From NCBI GenBank assembly GCA_037043455.1, contig JAWPHD010005588.1:62001-126000 (forward strand): a stretch of DNA of 64,000 bases, read 5' to 3'. A program made the position numbers and the translations under genes. Below, one piece after another: positions 1-10,934 of this stretch; position 1 is the stretch's first letter, and each line of letters opens with the position of its first letter. This stretch comes from Cyrtodaria siliqua (lineage: Eukaryota; Mollusca; Bivalvia; Adapedonta; Hiatellidae). The notes beneath the pieces are model-generated. The model saw nothing but the letters and a program-made list of their open reading frames with translations, had not been told where the DNA came from and did no database searches.

Positions 1-734
1 GTACGGTAATCATATTTCAAGTTTCACTGATGTATGAACTATGGCTGCTGAAATAATTGGACTTTTCAGATAGTTTGACCTAAACGCAAACGTCAACGCC
101 GACGACAACGCCGACGCCGGATGTGTATAAATGTCGAATTAAAAAAATACTTTCTCGCGGAAAGAAAATGAAATATATAGCACTGTATAGGGCGCAGTCC
201 TCAGTTTCACACGAATGTCCATGTAAATCAGAAAGAAAACAACTAAGCATCTTTTACATCCATGGATGATATTAATAATAATTATAAAGTGCATATTTCC
301 TTTTTTTCTTCAGTTTTAAGTACCTATACGTTTATTTTGATGTAATGGAATTTTTTGGAAGCTATAAATAGAAAAATGGTTACATTTGGCAAGATAAACG
401 ACTTACAATATGTTACATGTTGGATGGAATATTGTTTTAAGTACAAATATACAAGTCGAACAGGAAAATAATGATGCAGCTTTCACAGAACACAGTCAAC
501 CCAAAACCATGCAAAACGACAAACATGGCAATGTTAATTAGGAATGAAGGCATATGACGTCACAAACACAAAAAGAGTTGACAATAGGGCTACCGCCTGG
601 GAACGGTCAGCGGTACAAAATGCCGCTGGGGGTTTAAACCAGGGTTTAGGGCGTTATCCATGATGAATTTTCTCCAATGAAAACAATGATATCACTGTGT
701 TTCATGATAAATGAACAAGTCAGTTATCAATCAC
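1..734. other. Non-coding stretch, no gene seen
   Basis: No reading frame with recognisable protein similarity. Near 455-520 there is a degraded end of the same foldback family seen complete at 9445-9705 (shared GTCGAACAGG). A block around 590-660 containing GGGTTTAAACCAGG resembles 8430-8460. Confidence 0.5.
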
Positions 735-1510
735 TACAATTCTTTCAGTGGTCGTCAGAGTTACAAAGTTTTTATATAGAGATTTTGCATGTTTTACATA
801 GCCTGATATAGGAAAAACTTGAAAAATCTCCTCCGAAACCACAAGGCACAGAGCTCTCACATATTGCATGCTGCTTCAGCTTATCGTTTTTACCAAGTGT
901 GTTCAAATGGTGACCCTGGGATCAACTCTGGCCCCGCCCCGATGTTCACTGTATTACATAAACTTATACAGGGATTTTTTTTTTAAAAATCTCTGAATCT
1001 TCTCTGAAACTACAAGGGCTAGGGTTGACTATTTTGAATTTACCATGAACTTATGGTTCTCTACCTAGATTGTTCAAATGGTGACCCCGGGGTCAAATTT
1101 TGCCCCGCCCAAGGGGTCACAAGTTTAACAGAGACGTATATAGGAAACAATTAAAAAATCTTCTTTTCTGAAACTGCAAGAGCCAAAGGCTTAATGTTTT
1201 GCAATTACTATAAGCTTATCGTCATCTTCCAAGTTTGTTTAAATTGTGACACTGGGATCAAATTTGGGGTCATATGTTTAACATAAACTTATATTCGAAG
1301 AAAATTTAAAAAACTCTTCTTCTCTGGAAATACAAAAGCTAAAGGTTTACTATTTTGCATTTATCATAAGCGTATAGTCTTCTACCAAATGTATTCAAAA
1401 TTTTAAAAACTCTTCTTCTCTGAAACTACAAAAGCTAAAGGGTTATTATTTTGCATTTATCATAAGCGTATAGTCTTCTACCAATTGTATTCAAAATTGT
1501 GACAAAGGGT
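735..1510 (-). repeat. Pearl-like tandem repeat block, family shared with 53.2-54.8 kb
   Basis: Contains several imperfect copies of a roughly 160 bp unit with the recurring phrases TTCAAATGGTGACCC and CTCTGAAACTACAAG. The same phrases occur in reverse complement throughout 53560-54470, so the two blocks belong to one family in opposite orientation. No coding potential. The ACGG-type microsatellite found in better preserved members is not obvious here, so this is a partial copy. Confidence 0.6.
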
Positions 1511-1516
1511 CAGGAT

Positions 1517-1655
1517 CTTACCATCGACCATCCCATCTTACCATCGCAACTTACCATCGACCATCGAATCTTATCATCGACCATCGCATCTTATCATCGA
1601 ATATCGACCTCGGACGATGGTCGATGGTAAGAAGCGATGGTAAGTTGGCCTTAAC
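1517..1655. repeat. Palindromic CTTACCATCGACCATCG repeats
   Basis: Four or five variants of CTTACCATCGACCATCG run on the plus strand and are answered at 1613-1655 by the reverse complement CGATGGTCGATGGTAAG, so the block can fold on itself. Confidence 0.6.
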
Positions 1656-1762
1656 AGGACACCGTATATATGCCATTGTATATTTTTTGAGAAAACATAT
1701 ATTAGTATCATTGGTTGCTAAGCATTATTATTGTAAACATCTTGCATACGTAACCGTTGGAA

Positions 1763-1859
1763 ATCGGGAATTCCAACACTATGCATAATTGTTTTATCGA
1801 AACCGAGGCTCTGCCGAGGTTCCGAATAATAGTTAAATACGAGGGTTGGAATTCCCGAT
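1763..1859. mobile_element. Small MITE-like foldback
   Basis: ATCGGGAATTCCAAC at 1763-1777 is answered by the exact reverse complement at 1845-1859. The loop holds a second hairpin of ACCGAGGC and GCCGAGGT. The element sits just upstream of duplication copy 1. No clear target-site duplication. Confidence 0.55.
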
Positions 1860-2336
1860 ATACACCGGATGCTCATGATTGATTCGTTTGCTTTAGACTT
1901 GCATATCGTTTATATTATGTGCGCTGACGTCTTCAGCTACTAATATTTTGAAAGCATTTTTACACAAAGATGGCATGCCCTGTTGACGTTTTTTGACGTC
2001 ATTGTTGATGCGCGTGACTTTTATGTTACCCCACGTGTAAGATCAAGCTTTCCATTACCCATGTAAAATGCGGATTACCGAATCCAGTAAGCAAGAAATT
2101 GATTTTATTACAACAAAATCATGAAGACGCAGTTACAGTTCTGCAAATGTTCTTGTTCGATCAATGTAGGGTGCATGAGATTAAAACAAATATCTGGAAG
2201 CACAAAAACACAAAGTTGTGAATCTGTGTCAAGAACGCTTAATTTAAATTCACATCTCTATTTCTGCGCACATTAATCTAGAACAAATGCACCACGTGAA
2301 AGCTTGCTTTGATGCCAACATAGGCCGTGAATCGAG

Positions 2337-2345
2337 TATATAAAG
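2337..2345 (+). promoter_or_regulatory. TATA box of C1q copy 1
   Basis: TATATAAAG lies about 120 bp upstream of the position equivalent to the start codon. It is followed 25-30 bp downstream by ATTCAGACC, a plausible initiator. The flanks are conserved in copy 2, where a deletion of about 20 bp removes most of this box. Confidence 0.5.
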
Positions 2346-3192
2346 CGGGTGCGCATGTGCGTGGTGTGCATTCAGACCGGAGATACGCAAGCTTGTCGCT
2401 TGACGAACATTAAACTGTGTCAGTCTGTTCTGCAGTAATATATTGAGATATTTGATAATTGAGTTCCGGTATTTATTTATACTCATAGTGTTTATTGTCA
2501 TAAACATGACCGAGGCGAGGATCTTTGGGGAACCAAATTGCCCAAGGTGTTCGAAATATGAATATGAAGAAAAAAATCCTCGAAATATTAGTCCGCATGC
2601 AACATCAGTGGGATATAATGAAAGAACAATGAAGTTCATGGGAACAAAGTATGAAGGAAAACACGCTGGAATTCAACGATAAAATGTTGAAATTCAATGA
2701 AGCCGAAGTAGAGAGAGAACAAATCAAGAAAAACAAAAAGTATACATCAATACAACGTTGATAAACGTCCATCAACAAGTCAGTCGAATGTCGCAGGACC
2801 TGATGGACCAAAAACGGAAATCAATGAAACAGTGCTGGCATATAAAAGTACCATCTTCTTTTTCCTGTATTTTTGTTTAATATATATTTCTTTCTTTCTT
2901 TTTTTTCTTTTTTTTATTTTTGTTGGTATTCATGAAAAGCAGTTAAGTCTCGACCTAAGGTCGGTTTAACCCAATCTTTATTGATAATAGTGTTATTATT
3001 CATGAACTTTTTTAAAAAGCTGAAATGTTAAAAATTATTGAAGCTAGAAATGATTTCGAGGGAGAAAAAATATGTATGTTTGTACACATGAGATTCGCTA
3101 CCACCGTATTAAGATAACAAAGTAACACTAATACATTAAGCATACAGTATAAGTAGTAGAACAAAGCATACGTTTAAACTTTCATGTGGAAC

Positions 3193-3932
3193 ACCAAATT
3201 AACATCAGCTAAATTATTTGAACTTCTCTTTAATTATTTGAAGAGAGTCTAATTCAGTTGAAGAGAGGTTCAATTCATTTGAAGAGAGGTCTAATTCAAT
3301 TGAAGAAAGGTATAATGATATTGAAGAGAGGTTTAATTATGCTGAATTGCACCTCTCTTCTATTGAATTATACCTCTCTTCAATTCAATAAGACATCTCT
3401 TCAATTGAATTGGATCTCTCTTCAATTGAATTGAACTTCTCTTCAATTGAATTATATCACTCTTCAAATAATTAATTGAGTTTGTGTTAATTTGGCGTTT
3501 CAACGCCAAATTAACATCAACTCAATTATTTCAAGGAAGAGAGGTCTAATTCAATTAAAGGGAGATCTAATTCAGTATTGGAATTAAATCTCCCTTCAAC
3601 TGAAGTGAACCTCTCTTCAATTGAATTATACCTCTATTCAACTGAATTGAACATCTTTTCAACTGCATTAGATCGAGGTTCAATTCAGGTGTAACTGAAG
3701 GGAGGTCTAATTCAACTGAAGGTAAGTTTAATTCAATTTAAGACAAGTCTAATTCAATTGAAGAGAGGTCTAATTCAGTTGAAGAGATGTTGAATTAGAC
3801 CTCTCTTCAATTGAAATATACCTCTCTTCAATTGAATTAGACCTCTCCTCAATTGGATTGAACATCTTTTCAATTGAATTAGACCTCTCTTCAATAATTG
3901 AAAACACAATTAAGTTTATGTTAATTTTTCGT
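3193..3932. mobile_element. Foldback element dimer made of CAATTG motifs
   Basis: Two adjacent units (3193-3500 and 3501-3932) share terminal inverted repeats around CCAAATTAACATCA. They meet in a near-perfect palindrome at 3474-3527 (24 of 26 bases pair). The interior is almost entirely variants of a roughly 21 bp motif, TTCAATTGAAGAGAGGTCTA, in both orientations. It lies in the intron of C1q copy 1 and is absent from copy 2. Open frames in it are repeat artefacts. Confidence 0.7.
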
Positions 3933-4878
3933 TCCATACTTTCAATGCTTCGAATTCCAAGGCAAATCGGAAACAAACATCTGTTTCCGACTCTTTTTTC
4001 ATTAATACGAAAAAGCAAAATAAGTATTGTATTTTTTATTGTTTAAATTGTTTTACGTCAATAAGTTATTAAATCATATTCACATATCGGTAGACCAGTT
4101 ACCAGCGTGCGTAATTCTCTTTCTCGATATACGTATTATTTATCCTTTAACTGCTACACATATATACTGAACAGTTATTTCTTTGAGTTAGGACCATTCC
4201 ATTTATGTGACAAATGTGTGTTTTGGGATAAATTACTGATTAGCAGCCGGACATTACAAACCCTATCAGGCTGCGAGTTCTGGTTTTACAATGGACGCAA
4301 ATGCTATTATAGTCGTGCTTAGCGGGTTAAGGGTTAAAAAATGCTAAAACAAAACTCTGCATATGCGGTTTTACTATGAATAAAACATCAACTGTATTAA
4401 TAGGTCAAAAACCAGGGTTCTAAGAACCCTATTCGAGGAAATCATGGCTCTTATGGTAGTATGTACCTACTTTAGATAAACACAGTATAAGAGCTATGAT
4501 TCTCCCAGCTAAAAGAACCCTGGTCAATCTATATCAGTATGGCGCTGCAGATATTCACAATAAGTTAATCCTCACCAGCGCCAATGCGTTTCACCGGTTC
4601 GTTCTTGGAAAATACATTTTCCCTTTGCCTCGTCCTTCGGATGGAGACGTAACCCGGGTGGTTTAGTGTAAATGGAAACTCTTCTCCAAGCAACTGAAAT
4701 AACAATACGAATATATTCGTTAACAAGTGTAGGACAGGTTCCGGACTCATTTGTATCCTTCCCTTTTCTACATGTATGTGGCTGCTGTAAATAGCATGTA
4801 CTGTGTTGACCAGTCGTTAAACAACATCGACTTAAATTCAAAAGAAAGTGCCTGATTATGAAATCCCTAAGTTGTGTT

Positions 4879-5151
4879 CATTACGTGGTCCGAGTATTAA
4901 CGCCCCATCCAACCCCTTCTCCAAGAAGCGAAAACGGGGTAGGCTGGGGTATGAAATAAAACCTTAATTTCTGCTTAAAACGTTTGCATATTGTAAAATT
5001 AAAACATGTAATAGGAAATTTTAAACAGGTTATCGCATTTTTTCAGCAAAAATGTTTTTAAACGTGCTATATTGTTGCAATATCCATTATAAAATCCTGT
5101 TGATATAAGCTTTCCCATCGCTTAATGGAATTAAGGCGGGACCACGTAATG
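4879..5151 (+). mobile_element. MITE with CATTACGTGGTCC termini
   Basis: About 273 bp bounded by CATTACGTGGTCC at 4879 and its inverse GGACCACGTAATG ending at 5151. An inverted second copy lies at 47033-47306 in a transglutaminase intron, with matching interior (GGGGTTGG and a TTTAAAC-rich centre). Copy 2 of the C1q locus lacks it, so it inserted after the duplication or was lost there. No coding capacity. Confidence 0.75.
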
Positions 5152-5438
5152 CTTCGATTAAATTGTGTTATGTCTGTACTTCTTTACCATGTTACCATGT
5201 GTACATCGTTTTGTTCTAGGAAACTACGATATGTTGGCGGGGAAACTCTTTTTCTTTCTTCTTTATTATTAAATAGAACTTAGTTGGATAGAAAATAACG
5301 AATATATGTGTATACGCCGAACTTCAATATGTATTTGATAACACACAATTGACGAAACATATGTAATCAATATAAACAGTGATACATCATACATATTAAA
5401 TGAGTTGTTTTGTTTATACTTAACAACATGTTTTTCAG

Positions 5439-5866
5439 ATGAGCTCAAGACGCCGACTGTTTTATTTAAAGCTAGAGGTGTCACGAATAAATCTCCAACA
5501 CGTGGTCAAATGGTAATCTTCGGTATCATCGTGACTAACGTCGGTGGAGGATATGATAGCAGTACGGGCTATTTTACCGCTCAACGTTCCGGCACCTATA
5601 TGTTTACAGTACAGTTTTGTACCCAAAGCAATAAGTGGATGTACTCCCATATATTAGCGTCGGACAACATTATCGGTAAGACGGCACGTTATGATGCTGA
5701 TGCGACTGGAACGTGTACGTCAGGTGACGGGGTGGCGGTGCTTACACAAGGACAGAAGGCATGGATCAAGTGTTACCACGCTACATCAGGAACGACCATT
5801 CAAGAGACTGACGTTTACAGCTGGAATACGTTTTCTGGTGTTCTAATTCACACCGGCACGGAATAA
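5439..5866 (+). CDS. C1q-domain exon of copy 1 (open)
   Basis: Follows a TTTTTCAG acceptor and begins in phase 1, as in copy 2. It encodes about 141 residues of a C1q globular head. Visible landmarks are TPTVLFKARG at the start, FGIIVTNVGGGYDSSTGYF, SGTYMFTVQFCTQ and the terminal SGVLIHTGTE. It differs from copy 2 by scattered substitutions, including Pro to Gln in the otherwise conserved TAPRSGTY stretch, and has no frameshift or stop. The upstream exon is broken, so whether this exon is translated is unclear. Confidence 0.8.
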
Positions 5867-6028
5867 ACATTATCTCGTATAATATGCATAGCGATGTGTC
5901 ATTAATCCAACTATATTGCTGCCGTACATGTTGCTGTGTTACGAACACGATAATTCGTTATTCGTAAGTAATGTATAATTTACGTGTTTCTAGCTTAAAT
6001 AACATTGGTCCATACAGCGTGTTTGTGC

Positions 6029-6034
6029 ATTAAA
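6029..6034 (+). terminator. Candidate poly(A) signal, C1q copy 1
   Basis: ATTAAA about 160 bp after the stop, followed by GT-rich GTATGTGTTTTG. The same signal and downstream element are conserved in copy 2 at 19063. Confidence 0.4.
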
Positions 6035-6305
6035 TACAACAAGTATGTGTTTTGAAGGACCTAGAAGTGACCTTTACTTTATCCATCTATTACCTTAAAT
6101 ATGTTTTTAATGTGTAATACATATATAATATAGGTTTGTGCATCATTTTACACCATAGATATAGCGTTAAGTTATTTTAATTTCAACTTATCGTTCTTTT
6201 ATTTATACAGATATCAAGGTTATGTCCATGTCATATTATTTGGTATCATTTGTCTCCATAATATATATGACAAGCGATATGTACAGCAATGAAGTACTCT
6301 ATGAC

Positions 6306-7680
6306 ATAGATAGATAGATAAACTTTATTAATACAAAAGACCAAATGGCCTATCAGTATACAATACAAAATACACATCATATTTATAATTAAACAGTCAA
6401 TGGTTTGCAGTCATCAGTTTTAACAGTATTACTAGTCTTAAGGTAAGGCTTACATCAAAGTGAAAAAGTATATGACTTTTCACATCAGACAGATATGTCG
6501 TTTGACATTATATGATAAATAAGCAAGTAAGAGGAGGAATTCTCCTATATTATATCGTAAGTTTCGTTTCTTTTTTTAAAGCTTTTAAAAATAAAAATAG
6601 CGAGATTTCTAACAATTTTAACATTTTTTTATTGCAACAATTCTATAAATTTGGGTGTATTTGGTCTTTTCCAATAAAACTTTTTAATATACACCTCTCT
6701 AAAATTATGATAAAGTGGACATTCTAGTATAAAATAAAATTCGTCCTCTAAAGAATTACAAAGTTAACAATTTCTTTCTGAAAGTGGTATTTTTGTAGGT
6801 TTGTGCCACCTTCCAGTCTCTATTTCAAGTCTGTGAGATGACACTCTAAGTCTAGTTAATGCTAATCTACTTTTTTTTGAGTGTAACGTTATCTAAGTAG
6901 GGTTTAAAACTGAATTCCGAGAATAAAATGTAACAATTGGCTCTAGTTGAATTTGATAAATTTTCGTTCCATTTCTGTACAAAAGTATCATTTAATCTCT
7001 GAGTAAATAGAGAAAGAAAACTATTTACATTTCCCACCCCTTGAAAAAAAAAAACATCATAAAATCCTAATCTTTCAAGAACATTTTTCACAGATCTAAC
7101 CCAAGAAATCTTATTTGGATATTTGTCTAAGTCTGCTAACAGTGTATTATATGCAATTTTAATATATTTTAACTCATTGCATTTCAAAAGTTTAAACCAA
7201 TAACGAATAATAGCTTTCATTCTATATTGTTGTAATGTAGTTCTTCCTAACTCTCCATAAATAAACTCGTTTTGAGTTTGAATTTTTACTCCTAATAAAT
7301 GTTTACAAAATTGTAAATCAACTCGTCCGATTACTTTAGCCTCTGAAAACCCCCAAACTTCAGCCCCATAGTGCAAAATAGGTAAAATTAGTTTATCAAA
7401 TAAATCTAACATATGACTCACAGATATATCACGAAATGTATACACATATGATTTTAATTTGTATATTGCTTTGAGAGCTTGTCCCGCTAGTGCCTCGTGG
7501 GTTTCTCTGAAAGACCCACCAGTTGTAAAAACTATCCCTAAATACGTAAATTTGTTGACAATGTCAAGTTGTGAACCATTATAGATAAAATGTATATTTC
7601 TTCTGTTTCTCCCACCTTTTTTAAACACCATAACTTTTGTTTTATTGACATACAATGGTGACCGTTGTGAAAATAGTAAT
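6306..7680 (-). mobile_element. 5'-truncated non-LTR retrotransposon (LINE)
   Basis: Minus-strand 3' end of a LINE. It has the C-terminal part of the reverse-transcriptase polyprotein (6867-7655), a decayed tail of the same protein to about 6500, an AATAAAG-like stretch and a 3' ATCTATCTATCT microsatellite tail at 6306-6321. Such tails are usual for CR1/L2/Jockey-type elements. The 5' end is cut off near 7680. It is missing from copy 2 of the duplication. Confidence 0.8.
6867..7655 (-). pseudogene. LINE reverse transcriptase, C-terminal fragment
   Basis: About 262 open residues from the region after the catalytic palm of a non-LTR reverse transcriptase. NKTKVMVFKKGG, then FTYLGIVFTTGGSF and LPILHYGAEVWGF are the usual thumb and connection landmarks. 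The catalytic palm and the endonuclease domain are absent because of 5' truncation. Downstream, a frame change in an A run near 6870-6880 leads into the expected SRLALTRLRVSSHRLEIETG tail, which then hits a stop just after its RNC. The copy is therefore dead. Confidence 0.85.
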
Positions 7681-8139
7681 CATTTTCTATACAAACATAT
7701 TTCCGTCTTCTTTGTAATCATGTTGCTTGTTGATTCACAAAATACTATCGGAAATATTAATATATATGATTGGTTCTCATTGACAATAAAACAGGAACAG
7801 TTCCCTAACTTGTGATTTCAAATATACATATTAGGTGATTGGGATTGGAAGTGGAGAACTTTGCTACTTCGATATTAAATTCTTTAATTACCTGTTTTAA
7901 TGGGTGCATGTCAAATCAGGGTATTTATATTTATAGTATACAACAACTGTCATCATAACGAAATCACGAGTACACGTACAGTTCAGACGTTATTCTATAA
8001 CAAATAATAATCATTTTTCACTTGAACAGTGACTCTCCATTGCAAAAAGCCATTTTTGCCAGTCTTCAACACATACACAAGTTTAGAAGGGTGTAACAAG
8101 TTATCCAGGTGTTCGCTTCATTACTTCCTTAATATTTAT

Positions 8140-8420
8140 CAAATTGTGTATTCAACTGAAGTGCACATACCCTTCCAAAAGGAGCTCTATCCTCCGCCGC
8201 AAAAGGTATTTCGATTTAAACAGTACTTTCTGAGATTAGCCCTCCCAAAACCTTGGACACGAACGAAATCTATGACCGTGTACATGTTAGGAGTGCTAAT
8301 CTCAGAAAGTACGCAATGAACCAAATTGCCTTTTGCGGCGAAGGAAAGAGTTCACATTTAAAGGGTGTGTGTGCTTTATTTGAACAAAATTCGTTAAATA
8401 TTAAGAAGGTCTTTGGAACC
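8140..8420. mobile_element. Foldback MITE with GATTAGCCCTCCC core, partial
   Basis: TACTTTCTGAGATTAGCCCTCC near 8223 is mirrored by GGAGTGCTAATCTCAGAAAGTA near 8290. The arms continue outwards (CCGCCGCAAAAGG opposite CCTTTTGCGGCG). Other members are at 20480-20875 and 47728-48161. It forms the right edge of duplication copy 1. Confidence 0.65.
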
Positions 8421-9444
8421 GCCAGGGCAAAAAGGCCGCTTTGGGTTTAAACCAGGTACTAGGGTGTATCAAGCCTCTTACTATCCCAATGAAAACGCAC
8501 AGTTTAAATAAGGAGGAAACCTCCGTCATGCTATAACCTCTAAAAAAATAAGCAGTATTAATAGGCGACATATTCGTAAAACACAAAGATGAGCATGTAT
8601 ATATGAATATAAAGATTGCACTTTTATTAAATTATAAGTTTATTCATTTATTACAAAAGTAGTAATATATGCATTCAACAAATGATGCAGTTGAGAACAT
8701 CGTAAAACAGAAATAAAAAAAAGTTTCCATATGATAACTTCTCATATTCTATACCGAGATCGTGAAGTTTATTCAAAGATATATATATATATTGCAACTT
8801 ATTTAAGTGGTTTTATTCCCATATAAATTATATGTTCTCAATTAAACTGTACTTATTATATTTATCTGTCGAAGACGTTTAACTTCCCAGATTCGTAGCT
8901 GGCACGTGCGTTTGCTATGTATGGCAAGTTGTGTGTAAGGTTATACACGGAGATATGCAGACTACCATATTGTTCTATAGATACTACGACATTAATTACG
9001 ACATCGGCAGTCAGATTACCGTGGTACCTACTTAACTGTCGTTTTAAAGTAGTATGGGTTACGGAAAAATGTAGTAGGCAGTGGATCACTTAGTTTCTTA
9101 AACGTAAGACATACCATGAATTAATAAACAGATACACGCCAACATTATAGCAATATATGACTGTGATAAACAGATACACGCCAACACTATAGTAATAGAT
9201 GACTGTGGTTCAATAATGGTCCCACAGAAGCTGTTGACAAATGACCTGAATTCGTTATCAAACGGTATGACTCATATTCAACAGTTGTTTCATATTTCAA
9301 CGCTGAATTTTGATTTTGCCATGCTTTCGAGGTGCAAAAATTCTAGTTTACATCGGAATACAAAACCCATTCCAGACAAAATAAAGAGTTATTTTAAATG
9401 CAACGGCTAGCCTGGGTATGAGCTATATTTTAATCTTGTTTAAC
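8421..9444. other. Non-coding stretch with a short direct repeat
   Basis: No recognisable gene. Around 9125-9205 a unit containing GATACACGCCAACA is repeated twice with about 50 bp spacing. A 75-residue minus-strand frame at 8862-9089 has no recognisable domain. Confidence 0.5.
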
Positions 9445-9705
9445 AGAAGTAGCTATAAAGGTCGAACAGGAAATGTAGCATTTAAGGACCTCAGTCAACC
9501 AAAAACACGCATAAAAACAAACAATTTTTACAAAGATTAATAAGGTAAGAGGTAAGAGTGAGTTTTGGTACACCCTGGAAACTGGTTTAACACCACCCTC
9601 CCCGATATGTCATATATTGCCTTCTACTCAGCTTAAAATAAATTATGTTTATGTGCGTGTGGTCCTTGAATGCTACATTTCCTGTTCGACTTTTATATCT
9701 ACTTT
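9445..9705. mobile_element. Foldback MITE, GTCGAACAGGAAATG arms
   Basis: Arms of about 45 bp: AGGTCGAACAGGAAATGTAG near 9457 pairs with the reverse complement near 9680, and the pairing extends through GCATTTAAGGACC. Relics of the same ends occur near 455 and 14925. No coding capacity. Confidence 0.7.
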
Positions 9706-9835
9706 TACGTTCCTAACGGACGGACGAGGCTAATGCAGTGTGTCTTGCCCAAGAACACGTCTACTCAGTAAAACCGGAGAGACTTGAACCAGGTCAAGCC
9801 CACCGATGCACTGGGTCACGCCACCTCTGTACACG
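9706..9835 (-). mobile_element. SINE family beta, tRNA-like part
   Basis: Read on the minus strand it contains GGTTCAAGTCTC, a good RNA polymerase III B box, followed by the block TTCTTGGGCAAGAC and GCCTCGTCCGTCCG. The same block occurs at 33500-33540 and 46370-46420. A tRNA-derived SINE is the best reading; the A box is weak. Confidence 0.55.
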
Positions 9836-9924
9836 TCAATGATATCTAGAACAAAGAGTCCCAAACACGTAACAACAACAGTAAACCGGAACAAATCACT
9901 TTCGAAAAATACTGAAAATAAACC

Positions 9925-10262
9925 TTATGGTGGCTGATTTCTGCCATTTGTCGTCTTTTTGTCTTTTCGTTATATTGCCCCGAAAAGACAACTGAACGAA
10001 AAGACGACAGAACGAAAAGACGCCATAACGAAAAAGACGCAATTTCAATGGCGAAAATACGACAGAACGCCACGCAAAAAGATGAAAAGACGACATTTTA
10101 GCCGCGAAAAGACGCCATTTGATATTTTCGTTATTTTGTGTGGCCTTCTGTCGTCTTTTCGTTCTGTCGTCTTTTCGCCTTCCGGTTGATATTCACGTTT
10201 CGGTCATTGCGGCCATTTCATGGTGACTACTAAAAGTCGAGGACGATTTTGAATTGTTGTGG
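9925..10262 (-). mobile_element. Foldback element built of CGAAAAGACGACAG repeats, copy A
   Basis: The interior is a run of AACGAAAAGACGACAG variants that switch strand in the middle, giving a long imperfect hairpin. Flanks CCATTTGTCGTC on the left and CGGTCATTGCGGCCATTTCA on the right match, in reverse order, the flanks of copy B at 13487-14003. The two are therefore inverted copies about 3.3 kb apart. All open frames inside are repeat artefacts. Confidence 0.7.
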
Positions 10263-10934
10263 AAATGGGTCAAAAAGACAGGATGTGTGCATACCTTATG
10301 TCCAATCAATAATAAACGCAGGGTTACTATTTCTTTTAAATATTGTTTTTGAACGCAGAATGGTTCATTTAATATGAATATTAAAATATTATAATATAAA
10401 AATAATAGTTTGACTTTGTAATTGATTAAATTTCCGGGACTGATACTGATGATCATGTCTGGACCTGTCGTACTAATTATAATGTTTGGAAAAAACTTCA
10501 TATTCTTATTATTTAAATTGGTACGTAACAATGTAGGATTGGTTAGCGGACATAACTATGGATTTGTTTATGTAAAAATATAATAAAATGTCTTTGTATT
10601 TAATATGATTTGCTTTCCTGGGTCACTTAAACATAGATACGATTTTGGCGCATATTCTTCGATCTATTCAAGCAAATGACAAGCAAAATATATTAACTTT
10701 TAAATTTAACACTAACTTTCCGGGACCGCTTGTTGAAACCATCATATCAAAATGATTATACCTTATATTTATCAATGTAGGATGGTATAGCAAACATAAT
10801 TAAGAATGTGTTACATATTATACGGAACTTTTAAACCTGTACCTGACTAATTGTGCTATTACATGATTGTTCATTTGGAAGTCAATAAATGCCATACTCT
10901 AATATTTGATTTTCTCTTAATATGTTATTAGTCA
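10263..10934. other. Non-coding A+T-rich stretch
   Basis: No gene or strong repeat seen. Two diverged halves share CCGGGACYGNT and ATGTAGGAT phrases (10435-10540 and 10720-10790), suggesting an old local duplication. Confidence 0.45.

Larger units (their letters stand above)
2458..5866 (+). pseudogene. C1q-domain gene copy 1, broken first exon
   Basis: Paralogue of the intact gene at 16460-18908. The first exon (about 2458-2850) matches copy 2 base by base but has decayed. The start ATG reads ATT at 2458. An extra base in the A run near 2570 shifts the frame. The TGG codon equivalent to copy 2 position 16630 reads TGA near 2630, and a further one-base loss lies near 2740. The donor (AAAA|GTACC) survives. 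The second exon (5439-5866) is fully open and still encodes a complete C1q head. No alternative in-frame ATG is visible just upstream of that exon. Either this is a pseudogene whose C1q exon has not yet decayed, or an unseen alternative 5' exon supplies the start. Confidence 0.75.
1880..8235 (+). repeat. Segmental duplication, copy 1 (C1q locus)
   Basis: Aligns collinearly by eye with 15815-20585. Matching blocks are roughly 1880-2990 with 15815-16990, 4040-4100 with 17050-17160, 4510-4870 with 17310-17600, 5165-6300 with 17640-19320 and 7860-8235 with 19860-20585. Both copies carry the promoter, signal-peptide exon, C1q exon and 3' flank. Copy 1 is lengthened by a foldback dimer (3193-3932), a MITE (4879-5151) and a LINE fragment (6306-7680) that copy 2 lacks. 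Confidence 0.85.

Noticed and set aside
3770..4046. 82- and 62-residue frames on opposite strands
   Set aside because: Encoded by the CAATTGAAGAGAGG foldback (SIEERSN repeats); a repeat artefact.
8862..9089. 75-residue minus-strand frame that looks moderately protein-like
   Set aside because: No recognisable domain, no splice signals or neighbours to support it, and no second copy for comparison.
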